Part shown: piece by piece, positions 1 to 7,712 of the stretch
Layout: each line of letters begins with the position of its first letter
Position numbering within the stretch: the stretch's first letter is position 1
Assembly: GCA_020161665.1 (NCBI GenBank)
Contig: JAIUPA010000034.1
Location: 1 to 64,000 of the forward strand
Source: Pseudomonadota bacterium
GTDB taxonomy: Bacteria > Pseudomonadota > Alphaproteobacteria > Rhizobiales > Rhizobiaceae
DNA length: 64,000 nt
Direction of reading: 5' to 3'
Translations under genes and position numbers: made by a program
Notes under the pieces: generated by a model
What the model was told of the DNA's origin: nothing
Databases searched by the model: none
What the model saw: the letters and a program-made list of their open reading frames with translations, nothing else

Positions 1-72
1 CGTCTTCGCGCCCGCCTCCTGCTCCTTCAATATCCCGATGACCTGTTCTTCCGTGAACCGTGAACGCTTCAT
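1..72 (-). CDS. IS3-family transposase OrfA, partial (N-terminal 24 residues)
   Basis: The reverse strand translates from an ATG at 72 as MKRSRFTEEQVIGILKEQ followed by EAGAKT, then leaves the window. This is the characteristic beginning of IS3-family OrfA, a helix-turn-helix protein that binds the element's ends. A GAGGAG-like ribosome site lies a few bases upstream of the ATG. Only the first part of the helix-turn-helix is visible. In this family OrfA is normally followed by OrfB (DDE integrase) through a programmed frameshift; that part is not in the window. Confidence 0.75.
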   Translation of the reverse strand, partial: MKRSRFTEEQVIGILKEQEAGAKT

Positions 73-137
73 TCGTCCGTCTCCTCAATTGCGACGGACT
101 CTACCAAATTTTGGAGGAATTTATGGGGCTCAGGTCA
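1..137 (-). mobile_element. End of an IS3-family insertion sequence (rest lies outside the window)
   Basis: The reverse strand holds the beginning of an IS3-type OrfA, preceded by about 65 bases of non-coding DNA. Read on the reverse strand, the probable tip begins TGACCTGAGCCCC at about base 137, which resembles IS3-family terminal repeats. The tip falls inside the end of the neighbouring DUF1214 frame, so the element appears to have inserted there. The other inverted repeat and the target duplication are outside the window, so the exact boundary is inferred. Confidence 0.6.
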
Positions 138-567
138 ACAGGGCAATCGCAAAGGTTCCGGCGCCATCATGCTGAACCATGCGGGAATTGAGGGCCGTTG
201 GCAGGCCGGCATTGGCAGGCGTTCCCTCGCCGATGGCGATGGCTTGCAATGTCCACAGGCGCGCCGCCGGTGAGGCGCCGCTCATGGCATAGTCGCAGGC
301 TGCATTGAACAGGTCTCCGTCGCTATCGCGCTTGGCCGTAAACATGACGGCCTCGGCCCCGGCATAAAGCAACTGTCCGTTTCGCGAGCGATGGGCCTTC
401 GCATAGGGGTCCGCATCGGCGGTTTGCGCCAGTGGAAAGGCTTCCCATGGGCCGGAGGTCAGAACGCCGAACCCCGTCGTCGCATCAAGCGCCTTGCGCA
501 CCGACCATATGCCGCCGCCAAATGCGACGCCCAAGGCGATGAGAACGAGAATCGGGAAACGGAACAC
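130..567 (-). pseudogene. DUF1214 membrane-anchored protein, C-terminus replaced at an IS junction
   Basis: The frame encodes about 145 residues: one N-terminal membrane helix (FPILVLIALGVAFGGG) and a periplasmic part with LLYAGAEAVMFTA and a PPARLWTL-like SPAARLWTL stretch typical of DUF1214 proteins. Rhizobial relatives are, from memory, about 190 residues and continue past the point where this frame stops. The stop codon lies within the apparent IS tip, so the last 40 or so residues seem to be lost. GTG at 567 is preferred as start because GGAG sits six bases upstream; an in-frame TTG at 582 lacks a site. It follows the penicillin-binding protein gene by about 25 bases, suggesting one operon. 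Function unknown. Confidence 0.6.
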
Positions 568-591
568 GGGAATCTCCGGCAAACTCAGCCA

Positions 592-2730
592 TCATTGCGA
601 TGGCGGAGCGGGAAGCGCAAGCGGGGGCGCATTCTTCAGGCGCTCGGCCGTCTGGCGAAGCAGCGTTGAAGTCTCGCGGGAAAGCTGGCGCGGGCGCACC
701 AGAGGCGGCAGGATGTCACCGGGTGTTGCAGCCTTGGCAAGGGCCTGAGGACGCGCGCCGGACGGCAGGGGATTGTCGATGCCGGGAATGGCGCGAAGCT
801 CGATCCCCTGATGCGCATAGTCCATCAGGCGCTTGAAGGTCTGCGCGGGCAACGAGCCGCCGGTAATGTTGTTGGTCGAGGTGTAATCATCATTGCCGAA
901 CCAGACGGCAGCCGTGTAGTTGCCGGTAAAGCCCACATACCAGGCATCGCGATAGGACTGCGTGGTGCCCGTCTTGCCGCCCGAGACAATACCGTTGTCG
1001 AGCGCCGCGCGCCGGGCCGTGCCGTTGACCGGAATATTCACCAGCATCCGGTTCATGGAGCGCGTAGCCTGTTCCGAAAGCACGCGCTTGGCCGGGGCTT
1101 CATCCCGCTCGAAATCGTAAAGCACCTTGCCATCATAATCGAGGATCTGCTGGATGCCGTGCCGATGGGATTGGAAACCGCCCGCCGGGAAAACGGCATA
1201 GGCCGTGGCCTGATCCAGCACCGTGACTTCCGACGTGCCAAGCGGAATGGTCTTGTCGGTACGAAGCGTCGTTTCAACCCCCATGGCCTTGGCCATTTCG
1301 GCAATGCGGTCGGTGCCAAGCTCGTCGCGGGCAAGCTTCACCGGAATGGTGTTGATAGAGGCCGCCAGCGCCGACATCAGCGTGACGCGACCGGAATAGG
1401 AGCGGCCATAATTTTGCGGCGACCAGCCGCGCCAGGTGATCGGCCCGTCAACGACGACCGATTCCGGTGTAAAGCCGCGCTCCATCGCCGCCGCATAGGT
1501 GTAGACCTTGAAGGACGAACCGGGTTGGCGAAGGGCTCGCGTGGCACGGTTGAACTGGCTTTCACCATAGTCGCGACCGCCGACCATGGCGCGCACCGCT
1601 CCGCCGTTTTCGACCATGACCAGCGCCCCTTGAGAAACCTTGCTGGCGGTGCCGAACTCGCGGATGGTGCCTTCCACCGCCACTTCGGCGGCGTGTTGCA
1701 GGCCGGTATCGAGCGTGGTGCGCACCATCAGCGTGTGTTCGGGAAAGCGTTCCGAAAGCCGCACCGTTTCATCAAAGGCCCAGTCGAGGAAGAAGTCCGC
1801 GGTCTCAATCGTCGTGCGATCCACCACGGTTGCCGGGTTGCGCCGCGCCGCCATCACCTGACCTTCGGTCATGAAGCCGGATTGCACGAGGTTTGACAGA
1901 ACCACATTGGCGCGGGCGCGCGCCGCAGGCAGGTTCATATGCGGGGCATACTTGGCCGGGGCCTTGAACAGACCGGCGAGCATCGCCGCTTCGGAGAGCG
2001 TTACATCCGTTAGCTTCTTGCCGAAATAGAACTGCGAAGCGGCCGCCGCGCCAAACGTGCCGCCGCCCATATAGGCGCGGTCGAGATAGAGCGACAGGAT
2101 TTCTTTCTTGGAAAGATTGGCCTCAAGCCAGAGCGCCAGAAAGGCTTCCTTGATCTTGCGGTCGAAGGAGCGCTCGTTGGTCAGGAACAGGTTCTTGGCA
2201 AGCTGCTGCGTCAGCGTCGAACCACCCTGAACGACGCCGCCAGCACGCGCGTTCTCGCTCATGGCGCGGGCAAGGCCGATAAAGTCGATGCCGAAATGGT
2301 CGAAGAAGCGGCGGTCTTCGGTGGCCAGCACGGCCTTGACGAAATGGTCCGGCAATTCCTCGGCAGGCACCGAGCCTTCATGAATGATACCGCGATGGCC
2401 AATCACGTTGCCGTAGCGATCGAGGAAGGTCACGGCGAAATCGGCGCGGTTCTTCCAGTCGCCCTTGGTGGCCTCAAATGCGGGCAGGGCGAGCGTCAGC
2501 ATCAGCACGGCACCGGCGGTGCCGAGCGTCATGGCTTCCCCCATGGCCTCGAACAGAAGCTTTTTCCAGCCCCGCACGCGAAAACGCCGGAAGAAGATGG
2601 TAATGTCTTCCCAGATTTCGCCAGCCCGAAAACCGAAGTTCCAGAGGGTCGAATCAATCCACGAATCGATCCTCAGCAGGAAGTGTGTCTTCCGGCGCTT
2701 GGGTGGTTCGGGTCGGTTTTCTTCGCTCAC
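592..2730 (-). CDS. Class A penicillin-binding protein (PBP1A family)
   Basis: Bifunctional peptidoglycan synthase: an N-terminal membrane anchor (hydrophobic run AGAVLMLTLALPAF) is followed by a glycosyltransferase domain with the EDRRFFDHFGID motif (catalytic Glu) and GGSTLTQQLAKNL. A penicillin-binding transpeptidase domain follows, with the active-site Ser in GSSFK, an SxN motif in AASINT and the KTGT triad in GGKTGTTQ. The C-terminus is proline-rich. It polymerises lipid II and crosslinks stem peptides on the periplasmic face. The start is uncertain: GTG at 2730 gives 712 residues and agrees with the usual beginning of relatives, while an upstream in-frame TTG at 2799 has no ribosome site. 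It is divergent from the YcgN gene. Confidence 0.92.
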   Translation of the reverse strand: MSEENRPEPPKRRKTHFLLRIDSWIDSTLWNFGFRAGEIWEDITIFFRRFRVRGWKKLLFEAMGEAMTLGTAGAVLMLTLALPAFEATKGDWKNRADFAVTFLDRYGNVIGHRGIIHEGSVPAEELPDHFVKAVLATEDRRFFDHFGIDFIGLARAMSENARAGGVVQGGSTLTQQLAKNLFLTNERSFDRKIKEAFLALWLEANLSKKEILSLYLDRAYMGGGTFGAAAASQFYFGKKLTDVTLSEAAMLAGLFKAPAKYAPHMNLPAARARANVVLSNLVQSGFMTEGQVMAARRNPATVVDRTTIETADFFLDWAFDETVRLSERFPEHTLMVRTTLDTGLQHAAEVAVEGTIREFGTASKVSQGALVMVENGGAVRAMVGGRDYGESQFNRATRALRQPGSSFKVYTYAAAMERGFTPESVVVDGPITWRGWSPQNYGRSYSGRVTLMSALAASINTIPVKLARDELGTDRIAEMAKAMGVETTLRTDKTIPLGTSEVTVLDQATAYAVFPAGGFQSHRHGIQQILDYDGKVLYDFERDEAPAKRVLSEQATRSMNRMLVNIPVNGTARRAALDNGIVSGGKTGTTQSYRDAWYVGFTGNYTAAVWFGNDDYTSTNNITGGSLPAQTFKRLMDYAHQGIELRAIPGIDNPLPSGARPQALAKAATPGDILPPLVRPRQLSRETSTLLRQTAERLKNAPPLALPAPPSQ

Positions 2731-2856
2731 GTCGGAGAATTTCCTTGAAACCGGAGGCGTATTTTGCGCTTTGGCGGAAAATGATGGAAATCGGCTCAAA
2801 GAACAAGAAGCCCATCAGGCTTGTTTGAAACTTGTTTGCAAGGAAAGTGGCGCGCG

Positions 2857-3336
2857 GTGGAAAAACCCTTCTGGAAAACCAAGACCCTCGACGAGATGAA
2901 TAATGAGGAATGGGAAAGCCTGTGCGATGGCTGCGGGCTTTGCTGTCTCAACAAGCTTGAGGATTGGGATTCGGGCGACGTGGTGTTTACCTCGGTGCGC
3001 TGTCAGCTGATGGATGGCGAGACCTGTCGCTGCGTCGATTACCCCAACCGGCAGGACACCATTCCCGACTGCATCCAGCTGACACCCAACGAGGTGCGCG
3101 AAATTCCGTGGCTGCCGCCAAGCTGCGCCTATCGGCTGGTGCGCGACGGGCTGGACCTTTATTGGTGGCATCCGCTGGTCTCCGGTGATCCGGACACCGT
3201 GCACATGGCTGGAATTTCCGCCAAGGGTCGCACGGTGCCTGAAGAGGGTATCGATGTGGAGGACTATGAGGATTACGTGGTCGAATGGCCGCTGACGGTT
3301 CTGGAAGACGCTCCTGAGACGCCCCCCAAAGGATAA
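2857..3336 (+). CDS. YcgN-family cysteine-cluster protein (UPF0260)
   Basis: A cytosolic protein of 159 residues beginning [14 protein letters not shown], with the family's cysteine arrangement CDGCGLCC near the N-terminus and further cysteines in [17 protein letters not shown] and PDCIQL. The pattern looks like a metal or iron-sulfur binding site, but no biochemical role is established for the family. GTG at 2857 is chosen because AAGGAAAG lies about nine bases upstream; an earlier TTG at 2821 would add twelve atypical residues. It is divergent from the penicillin-binding protein and followed closely by the copper promoter. Confidence 0.85.
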   Translation: MEKPFWKTKTLDEMNNEEWESLCDGCGLCCLNKLEDWDSGDVVFTSVRCQLMDGETCRCVDYPNRQDTIPDCIQLTPNEVREIPWLPPSCAYRLVRDGLDLYWWHPLVSGDPDTVHMAGISAKGRTVPEEGIDVEDYEDYVVEWPLTVLEDAPETPPKG

Positions 3337-3351
3337 GCGACGTTTCGCCCC

Positions 3352-3382
3352 TTGACCTTCCCATGATGGGAAGCCTTACATC
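3352..3382 (+). promoter_or_regulatory. CueR/HmrR-type copper-responsive promoter of copA
   Basis: A -35 box TTGACC at 3352-3357 overlaps a perfect 17-base palindrome CTTCCCATGATGGGAAG at 3357-3373, followed by a weak -10 (TTACAT/TACATC) near 3376-3382. The overlong spacer of 18-19 bases with a dyad inside it is the hallmark of MerR-family activators, and the half-site CTTCCC matches known CueR/HmrR operators. The cognate regulator is encoded in the same operon at 5903-6343. Confidence 0.85.
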
Positions 3383-3404
3383 CGTTCCTGAAAAGGAATT
3401 TTCC

Positions 3405-5906
3405 ATGACGGATGACACGGTAATCAAGAGCGAAACCGGCCAAGGGCAGGGCGGACATTTCACGCTGGCCGTCGATGGCATGAGCTGCGCGTCCTGCGTG
3501 CGCCGCGTCGAGCAGGCTGCCGGCAAGCTTCCGGGCGTCGCGGCCCCCGCCGCCAACTTTGCCACGGGCCGCCTGACGGTGGAGCCGGGCACGGGCTTTT
3601 CTGTGACGGCGCTCGCCAGTGCGGTTCGAAGCGCCGGGTTCGACGTGCCGGAACAGCAGGTCGATCTCGAGATCGAGGATATGAGCTGCGCCTCCTGCGT
3701 CGGACGCGTGGAAAAGGCGCTGAAGAAAATCCCGACCGTCAGCGAAGCCAGCGTCAATCTGGCAACGGGCCGGGCGCATGTCCGGGTCATCGGGCGCGAT
3801 GTGCCGATGAGCGAATTGATCGCCGCCGTGCGCGGTGCGGGCTATGGCGCGCGTGCCGTTGAAGGCGAAAGGACGCAAGGGGGCGATGCTCGCGAGACGG
3901 AGCTGAATGCCCTGAAGCGCGATGCCCTGATCGCCGGGCTTTTGACACTGCCGCTCTTCGTGCTGGAAATGGGCGGGCATATCTGGCCGCCCTTCCATCA
4001 CGGACTGATGGAGATCATTCCCACACAAACGCTCTACTACCTCTATTTCGCACTGGCGACGGCGGTGCTTTTCGGGCCGGGAAGACGATTCTTCATCAAG
4101 GGCTTCGCCACGCTTTCTCATGCGGCACCCGATATGAATGCGCTGGTGGCCATGGGGTCCGGAGCGGCTTGGGCCTATTCGGTGGTCGCGACCTTTGCCC
4201 CGCGCTGGCTGCCCGATGGCGCGGATTACGTCTATTACGAAGCGGCGACCGTCATCGTCACGCTGATCCTGATTGGGCGTTTGCTCGAAGCCCGTGCCAA
4301 GGGCAAGGCGGGCGAGGCGATCCGTAAGCTGGCCGCCCTTCAGGTGCGGGACGCCCGCGTTGAACGCGATGGCACTGCCCGCGACGTGCCGGTGAGCGAG
4401 GTCATGGTCGGCGATGTGGTGATCATCCGTCCGGGCGAGCGCCTGCCGGTTGATGGTGTGGTGATCGAAGGCCAAAGCTACATCGACGAATCGATGATCT
4501 CCGGCGAACCGCTGCCGGTGAAGAAGACGACGGACGATGCTGTGACGGGCGGCACGGTCAATGGCACGGGCGGTTTGCGCTTCCGCGCCACCCGCGTCGG
4601 GGCCGATACGATGCTTTCCGGCATCATCCGCATGGTGGAAGAAGCACAAGGCGCCAAACTGCCGATTCAGGCGCTGGTGGACAAGGTCACGGCCTGGTTC
4701 GTGCCCGCCGTGATGGCGGTGGCCCTGCTGACCTTTGTTGTGTGGATGGTCTTCGGGCCGCAACCGGCGCTCGCCCATGCTCTTGTCAGTGCCGTGGCGG
4801 TTCTGATCATCGCCTGCCCCTGCGCCATGGGACTGGCAACGCCCGCAGCCATCATGGTGGCGACGGGCCGGGCGGCGGAGGCAGGCGTCCTCTTCCGGCG
4901 AGGTGACGCGCTGCAGACGCTGGCCGATACGGACATGATCGTGCTTGATAAGACCGGAACCGTCACCGAGGGACGCCCGGCACTGACCGATCTTCTTTTG
5001 GCCGAAGGCATGACCCGCGCCGATGTGCTGGCCGCCGCCGCTGCGGTAGAGGCTCGCTCCGAACATCCGCTCGGCCTTGCCGTTGTGCGCGCCGCCGAAG
5101 CCGAAGGGCTGGTGCTGCCGCCCGTGTCCCGCTTCAAGGCGGTGGCCGGCTATGGCCTGAGCGCCGAAGTGGATGGCCGCAAAATCGCCATCGGTGCAGA
5201 CCGTTACATGGAAAAACTGAATCTGCCTCTGAACGCGTTTGCAGGCGAGGCGGCGCAACTGGCGGCGGAAGGCAAAACGCCATTCTTCATCGCGCTGGAT
5301 GGTCAGGTGGCGGCGATGGCTGCCGTCTCCGATCCGTTGAAGGCAAGCAGCAAGGCGGCCATTGCCGCCCTGAAGAAGCTCGGCCTTTCGGTGGCCATGG
5401 TGACGGGCGACAGCCGTGTGACCGCTGAGGCCATTGCCCGGCAGGTCGGCATTGATCGCGTCGTGGCCGAAGTGTTGCCTGAGGGCAAGGTGGACGCGGT
5501 GCGCGCCTTCCGGGCCGAAGGGCACAAGGTCGCCTTCGTCGGCGATGGCATCAACGACGCCCCGGCACTGGCCGAGGCAACCGTCGGCCTCGCCATGGGA
5601 ACGGGAACGGGTGTCGCGATCGAAAGCGCCGAGGTGGTGCTTTCGGCGGGCGATCTGATGGGGGCGGTCCATGCCGTGGAAATCAGCCGTGCGGCCCTTG
5701 CCAACATTCGCCAGAACCTGTTCTGGGCCTTTGGCTATAACGTGCTTCTGATCCCGCTGGCGGCGGGCGCGCTGTACCCGGCCTTCGGGTTGACGCTATC
5801 GCCGATGATCGGGGCGGGTGCCATGGGGCTTTCGAGCGTCTTCGTGCTGGGCAATGCGTTGCGTCTGCGCCGCCTGCACCTGACAGCACGCAAGGAGGCG
5901 GCATGA
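3405..5906 (+). CDS. copA: Copper-exporting P1B-type ATPase
   Basis: Cu(I) efflux pump of the inner membrane, 833 residues. Two N-terminal heavy-metal-binding domains each carry MSCASC (residues about 25 and 93). Transmembrane helices, the actuator motif SGEP, the intramembrane metal site ACPCAM (CPC), the phosphorylation site DKTGT, the nucleotide-binding SEHPLG motif and the hinge GDGINDAP follow in the usual order. ATG at 3405 has AAAAGGAA upstream; an in-frame ATG at 3363 lies within the copper operator and is rejected. It is the first gene of a copA-cueR-copZ unit. Confidence 0.96.
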   Translation: MTDDTVIKSETGQGQGGHFTLAVDGMSCASCVRRVEQAAGKLPGVAAPAANFATGRLTVEPGTGFSVTALASAVRSAGFDVPEQQVDLEIEDMSCASCVGRVEKALKKIPTVSEASVNLATGRAHVRVIGRDVPMSELIAAVRGAGYGARAVEGERTQGGDARETELNALKRDALIAGLLTLPLFVLEMGGHIWPPFHHGLMEIIPTQTLYYLYFALATAVLFGPGRRFFIKGFATLSHAAPDMNALVAMGSGAAWAYSVVATFAPRWLPDGADYVYYEAATVIVTLILIGRLLEARAKGKAGEAIRKLAALQVRDARVERDGTARDVPVSEVMVGDVVIIRPGERLPVDGVVIEGQSYIDESMISGEPLPVKKTTDDAVTGGTVNGTGGLRFRATRVGADTMLSGIIRMVEEAQGAKLPIQALVDKVTAWFVPAVMAVALLTFVVWMVFGPQPALAHALVSAVAVLIIACPCAMGLATPAAIMVATGRAAEAGVLFRRGDALQTLADTDMIVLDKTGTVTEGRPALTDLLLAEGMTRADVLAAAAAVEARSEHPLGLAVVRAAEAEGLVLPPVSRFKAVAGYGLSAEVDGRKIAIGADRYMEKLNLPLNAFAGEAAQLAAEGKTPFFIALDGQVAAMAAVSDPLKASSKAAIAALKKLGLSVAMVTGDSRVTAEAIARQVGIDRVVAEVLPEGKVDAVRAFRAEGHKVAFVGDGINDAPALAEATVGLAMGTGTGVAIESAEVVLSAGDLMGAVHAVEISRAALANIRQNLFWAFGYNVLLIPLAAGALYPAFGLTLSPMIGAGAMGLSSVFVLGNALRLRRLHLTARKEAA

Positions 5907-6343
5907 ATATCGGCGACGCCGCTGCCGCATCGGGCATTTCAGCCAAGATGATCCGCTATTACGAGGAGATCGGGCTGATTGCGAGGGCCGACCGCACGGC
6001 CAGCAATTATCGAACCTACAGCATGGAGGCGGTGCATTCGCTGCGCTTCATCCGCCGCGCCCGCGAACTCGGTTTCTCGCTGGAGGAAACCGCAACGCTC
6101 CTGAAACTCTGGGCCGACAAGTCGCGCACCAGCGCCGCCGTCAAAAGCGTGGCGAGCGCCCATGTGGTGGAGCTGGAGCGCAAGATCGCCGCTTTGCAGG
6201 ACATGCTGGCGACGCTGAAACATCTGGTGGACGGCTGCGACGGCAATGAGCGCCCTGACTGTCCCATCCTCAACGATCTGGCAGGCGAGGGACAACGCGC
6301 CTGCTGTCATGGCGAACACGACGCAACACAAAAGGAGACTTGA
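5903..6343 (+). CDS. cueR: MerR-family Cu(I)-responsive regulator (CueR/HmrR)
   Basis: A 146-residue protein with an N-terminal winged helix ([14 protein letters not shown]), a dimerising coiled coil and a metal loop with Cys112 and Cys120 (CDGNERPDC), the two-cysteine, seven-residue spacing that binds monovalent Cu, Ag or Au. Ser77 matches the residue that in CueR favours +1 over +2 ions. Its start overlaps the copA stop (ATGA), so the two are translationally coupled and the regulator probably activates the promoter at 3352-3382. A terminal Cys-rich tail (ACCHGEH) is typical of the subgroup. In rhizobia this gene is also called hmrR. Confidence 0.93.
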   Translation: MNIGDAAAASGISAKMIRYYEEIGLIARADRTASNYRTYSMEAVHSLRFIRRARELGFSLEETATLLKLWADKSRTSAAVKSVASAHVVELERKIAALQDMLATLKHLVDGCDGNERPDCPILNDLAGEGQRACCHGEHDATQKET

Positions 6344-6346
6344 AAA

Positions 6347-6547
6347 ATGACCGCGACCTTCAAGGTGAATGACATGACCTGCCGCCATTGCGAGAAGACG
6401 GTGCGCGAGGCGCTGGAAAAGGAAATGCCGGAAGCCGATGTGGTGATCGACATCGCCGAACGCACGGTTTCGGTCGAGGGCGATGCATCGAAGGCTGAAA
6501 ACGTCATCCGCGACGCAGGCTACACGCCCGAAGCGATTGCCTCCTGA
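6347..6547 (+). CDS. copZ: Copper chaperone CopZ-like (single HMA domain)
   Basis: A 66-residue cytosolic ferredoxin-like heavy-metal-associated domain with MTCRHC near residue 10. It would carry Cu(I) to the CopA N-terminal domains. It begins three bases after the cueR stop with AAAGGAGA upstream, making it the third gene of the copper operon. Confidence 0.93.
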   Translation: MTATFKVNDMTCRHCEKTVREALEKEMPEADVVIDIAERTVSVEGDASKAENVIRDAGYTPEAIAS

Positions 6548-6568
6548 TACCCCCTTGCAAAATCGCAT

Positions 6569-6604
6569 CCGTCAATACATATAGAGAATTATATGTATTG
6601 ACGG
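6569..6604. promoter_or_regulatory. Perfect 15-bp inverted repeat in the leader of the AhpD-like gene
   Basis: CCGTCAATACATATA (6569-6583) is followed by a six-base loop GAGAAT and its exact reverse complement (6590-6604). The right arm reaches the GACGG that forms part of the ribosome site (ACGGAGA) of the gene starting at 6614. It has no U-tract, so it is not a normal terminator. It could be an operator for a dimeric repressor or an RNA hairpin that masks the ribosome site. Confidence 0.7.
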
Positions 6605-6613
6605 AGACGCGAC

Positions 6614-6961
6614 ATGGCCAAGGACTATATTGAAATCACCAGGGAAATCTCGGGCGGCATGCGCGAACTGCGCAAGGATGCGCCTGATCTGATGCAGGGC
6701 TTTTCGGCCATGGCGGGTGCCGCCATGAAGGATTCGGCCCTTTCCAAGAAGACCAAGGAATTCGTGGCACTCGGCATTGCCATTTCCACGCGCTGCGACG
6801 GTTGCATCGGCTTCCACACCAAGGCGCTGATTGATCTTGGCGCGACGAAGGAAGAATTCGTCGAGGTTCTGTCGACCGCTGTTTACATGGGCGGCGGTCC
6901 CTCGGTCATGTATGCGGCCAATGCCATGATCGCCTGGGAGCAGTTTGCCCCGAAGGCCTGA
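6614..6961 (+). CDS. Carboxymuconolactone decarboxylase/AhpD-like protein
   Basis: A 115-residue all-helical protein of the AhpD-like family with the redox motif CDGCIGFH (CxxC plus the conserved His) at about residue 60. Members are often small peroxidase or disulfide-reductase-like proteins acting in oxidative stress; the real substrate is not predictable. It has its own leader with the inverted repeat at 6569-6604 and does not look like part of the copper operon, although the shared neighbourhood fits a metal or redox stress role. Confidence 0.88.
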   Translation: MAKDYIEITREISGGMRELRKDAPDLMQGFSAMAGAAMKDSALSKKTKEFVALGIAISTRCDGCIGFHTKALIDLGATKEEFVEVLSTAVYMGGGPSVMYAANAMIAWEQFAPKA

Positions 6962-7001
6962 GGCAAGTCAGAAAAAATTCCCAAGAATAGGAAAATAATC
7001 A

Positions 7002-7030
7002 TTGACACCGTGACGGTGCTTTGATAGGGT
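7002..7030 (+). promoter_or_regulatory. Probable sigma70-type promoter in front of the GTA cluster
   Basis: TTGACA (7002-7007) is separated by 17 bases from TAGGGT (7025-7030). Inside the spacer lies a perfect dyad CACCGT-G-ACGGTG (7006-7018), a possible operator. Transcription from here would cross two terminator-like hairpins before reaching the first GTA gene. Both promoter and operator are inferred from sequence only. Confidence 0.55.
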
Positions 7031-7087
7031 TTCTGCATAGTCGCAAAGTTGCGCCGAAAGGCGGCCTTGCCGAACAGATTACGCAAG

Positions 7088-7116
7088 AAGGCTCGGGAAA
7101 CCGGGCCTTTTGTTTT
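7088..7116 (+). terminator. Intrinsic terminator with GAAA tetraloop
   Basis: AAGGCTCGG (7088-7096) pairs with CCGGGCCTT (7101-7109) around a GAAA loop, with one T-G wobble, followed by TTTTGTTTT. It is the first of two tandem terminator-like structures between the promoter at 7002-7030 and the first GTA gene. Confidence 0.75.
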
Positions 7117-7124
7117 GGATCATC

Positions 7125-7156
7125 AAGCCGCCCCGTTTCCGCGAGGCGGCTTTTTT
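7125..7156 (+). terminator. Second tandem intrinsic terminator upstream of the GTA
   Basis: AAGCCGCC (7125-7132) pairs with GGCGGCTT (7145-7152) and runs into six T residues ending just before the first GTA start. Together with the hairpin at 7088-7116 it either ends a short transcript starting near 7037 or acts as an attenuator of the GTA operon. Confidence 0.8.
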
Positions 7157-7169
7157 CATGGAGAAGGGC

Positions 7170-7712
7170 ATGGAGCTTCCGTCGTTTCATCCTGAACTCT
7201 TCCGGCCTTGGGCCGACGATCCTCTTTATGGCGATCCGCCCTTGCCGGATGATCTGCGCTCGCCGGAAATCAAGGCGGAAGCCTTGCCGGAAGGGGCGGA
7301 TCTCCGGCTTCTCTTGAACGACATGACGATGGAAATGCGCGGCCAGTTCGACGCGTTTCGTCTGTTGCGGGAGGCGAGCCGCCCGCTCGACGCCGATGAG
7401 GATGATCCGGGCGGCAAGCTTGCCCGCGCTGATCTCAAATCCGCCACCGACGCCATGTCGCTGATCGTTCGCACGCTGGAAAAGATCGACACCTTGCAGC
7501 GTCAGATCGCCCGCGACCGCCGTGATGAAGCCGACAGGAATGCCGAACCGCAAGGTTATGATGACGCCAAACGCCATTTCCTCGATCTTATCGAACGGCG
7601 CGCTGAAGAACGTGCCCGCATCCTCTTTGAAGCCTGGCTGCATGAGCGCGCTGCCGCTTCTGATGGGGCCGCCGCCGCCAACGCTCCGCCACCAGTGGAC
7701 GATGAAGGCTGA
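7170..7712 (+). CDS. GTA small-terminase-like protein (RcGTA g1 position)
   Basis: A 180-residue acidic, largely helical protein with a central helix pair (LSADAMSLIVRTLEKID region) and a C-terminal charged helix (LDLIERRAEERARI). It lies directly in front of and overlaps the GTA large terminase, the place where RcGTA-type clusters encode the small terminase that recognises DNA and feeds the motor. I recognise position and general make-up rather than a diagnostic motif. ATG at 7170 has GGAG six bases upstream; an in-frame ATG at 7158 touches the T-run of the terminator and has no ribosome site. Confidence 0.65.
   Translation: MELPSFHPELFRPWADDPLYGDPPLPDDLRSPEIKAEALPEGADLRLLLNDMTMEMRGQFDAFRLLREASRPLDADEDDPGGKLARADLKSATDAMSLIVRTLEKIDTLQRQIARDRRDEADRNAEPQGYDDAKRHFLDLIERRAEERARILFEAWLHERAAASDGAAAANAPPPVDDEG

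Noticed and set aside
3273-5672. A 799-codon open frame opposite copA
   Set aside because: It lies wholly antisense to an intact ATPase, is rich in His, Arg, Gly and Asp as expected for the shadow of GC-rich codons, and has no recognisable domain or ribosome site.
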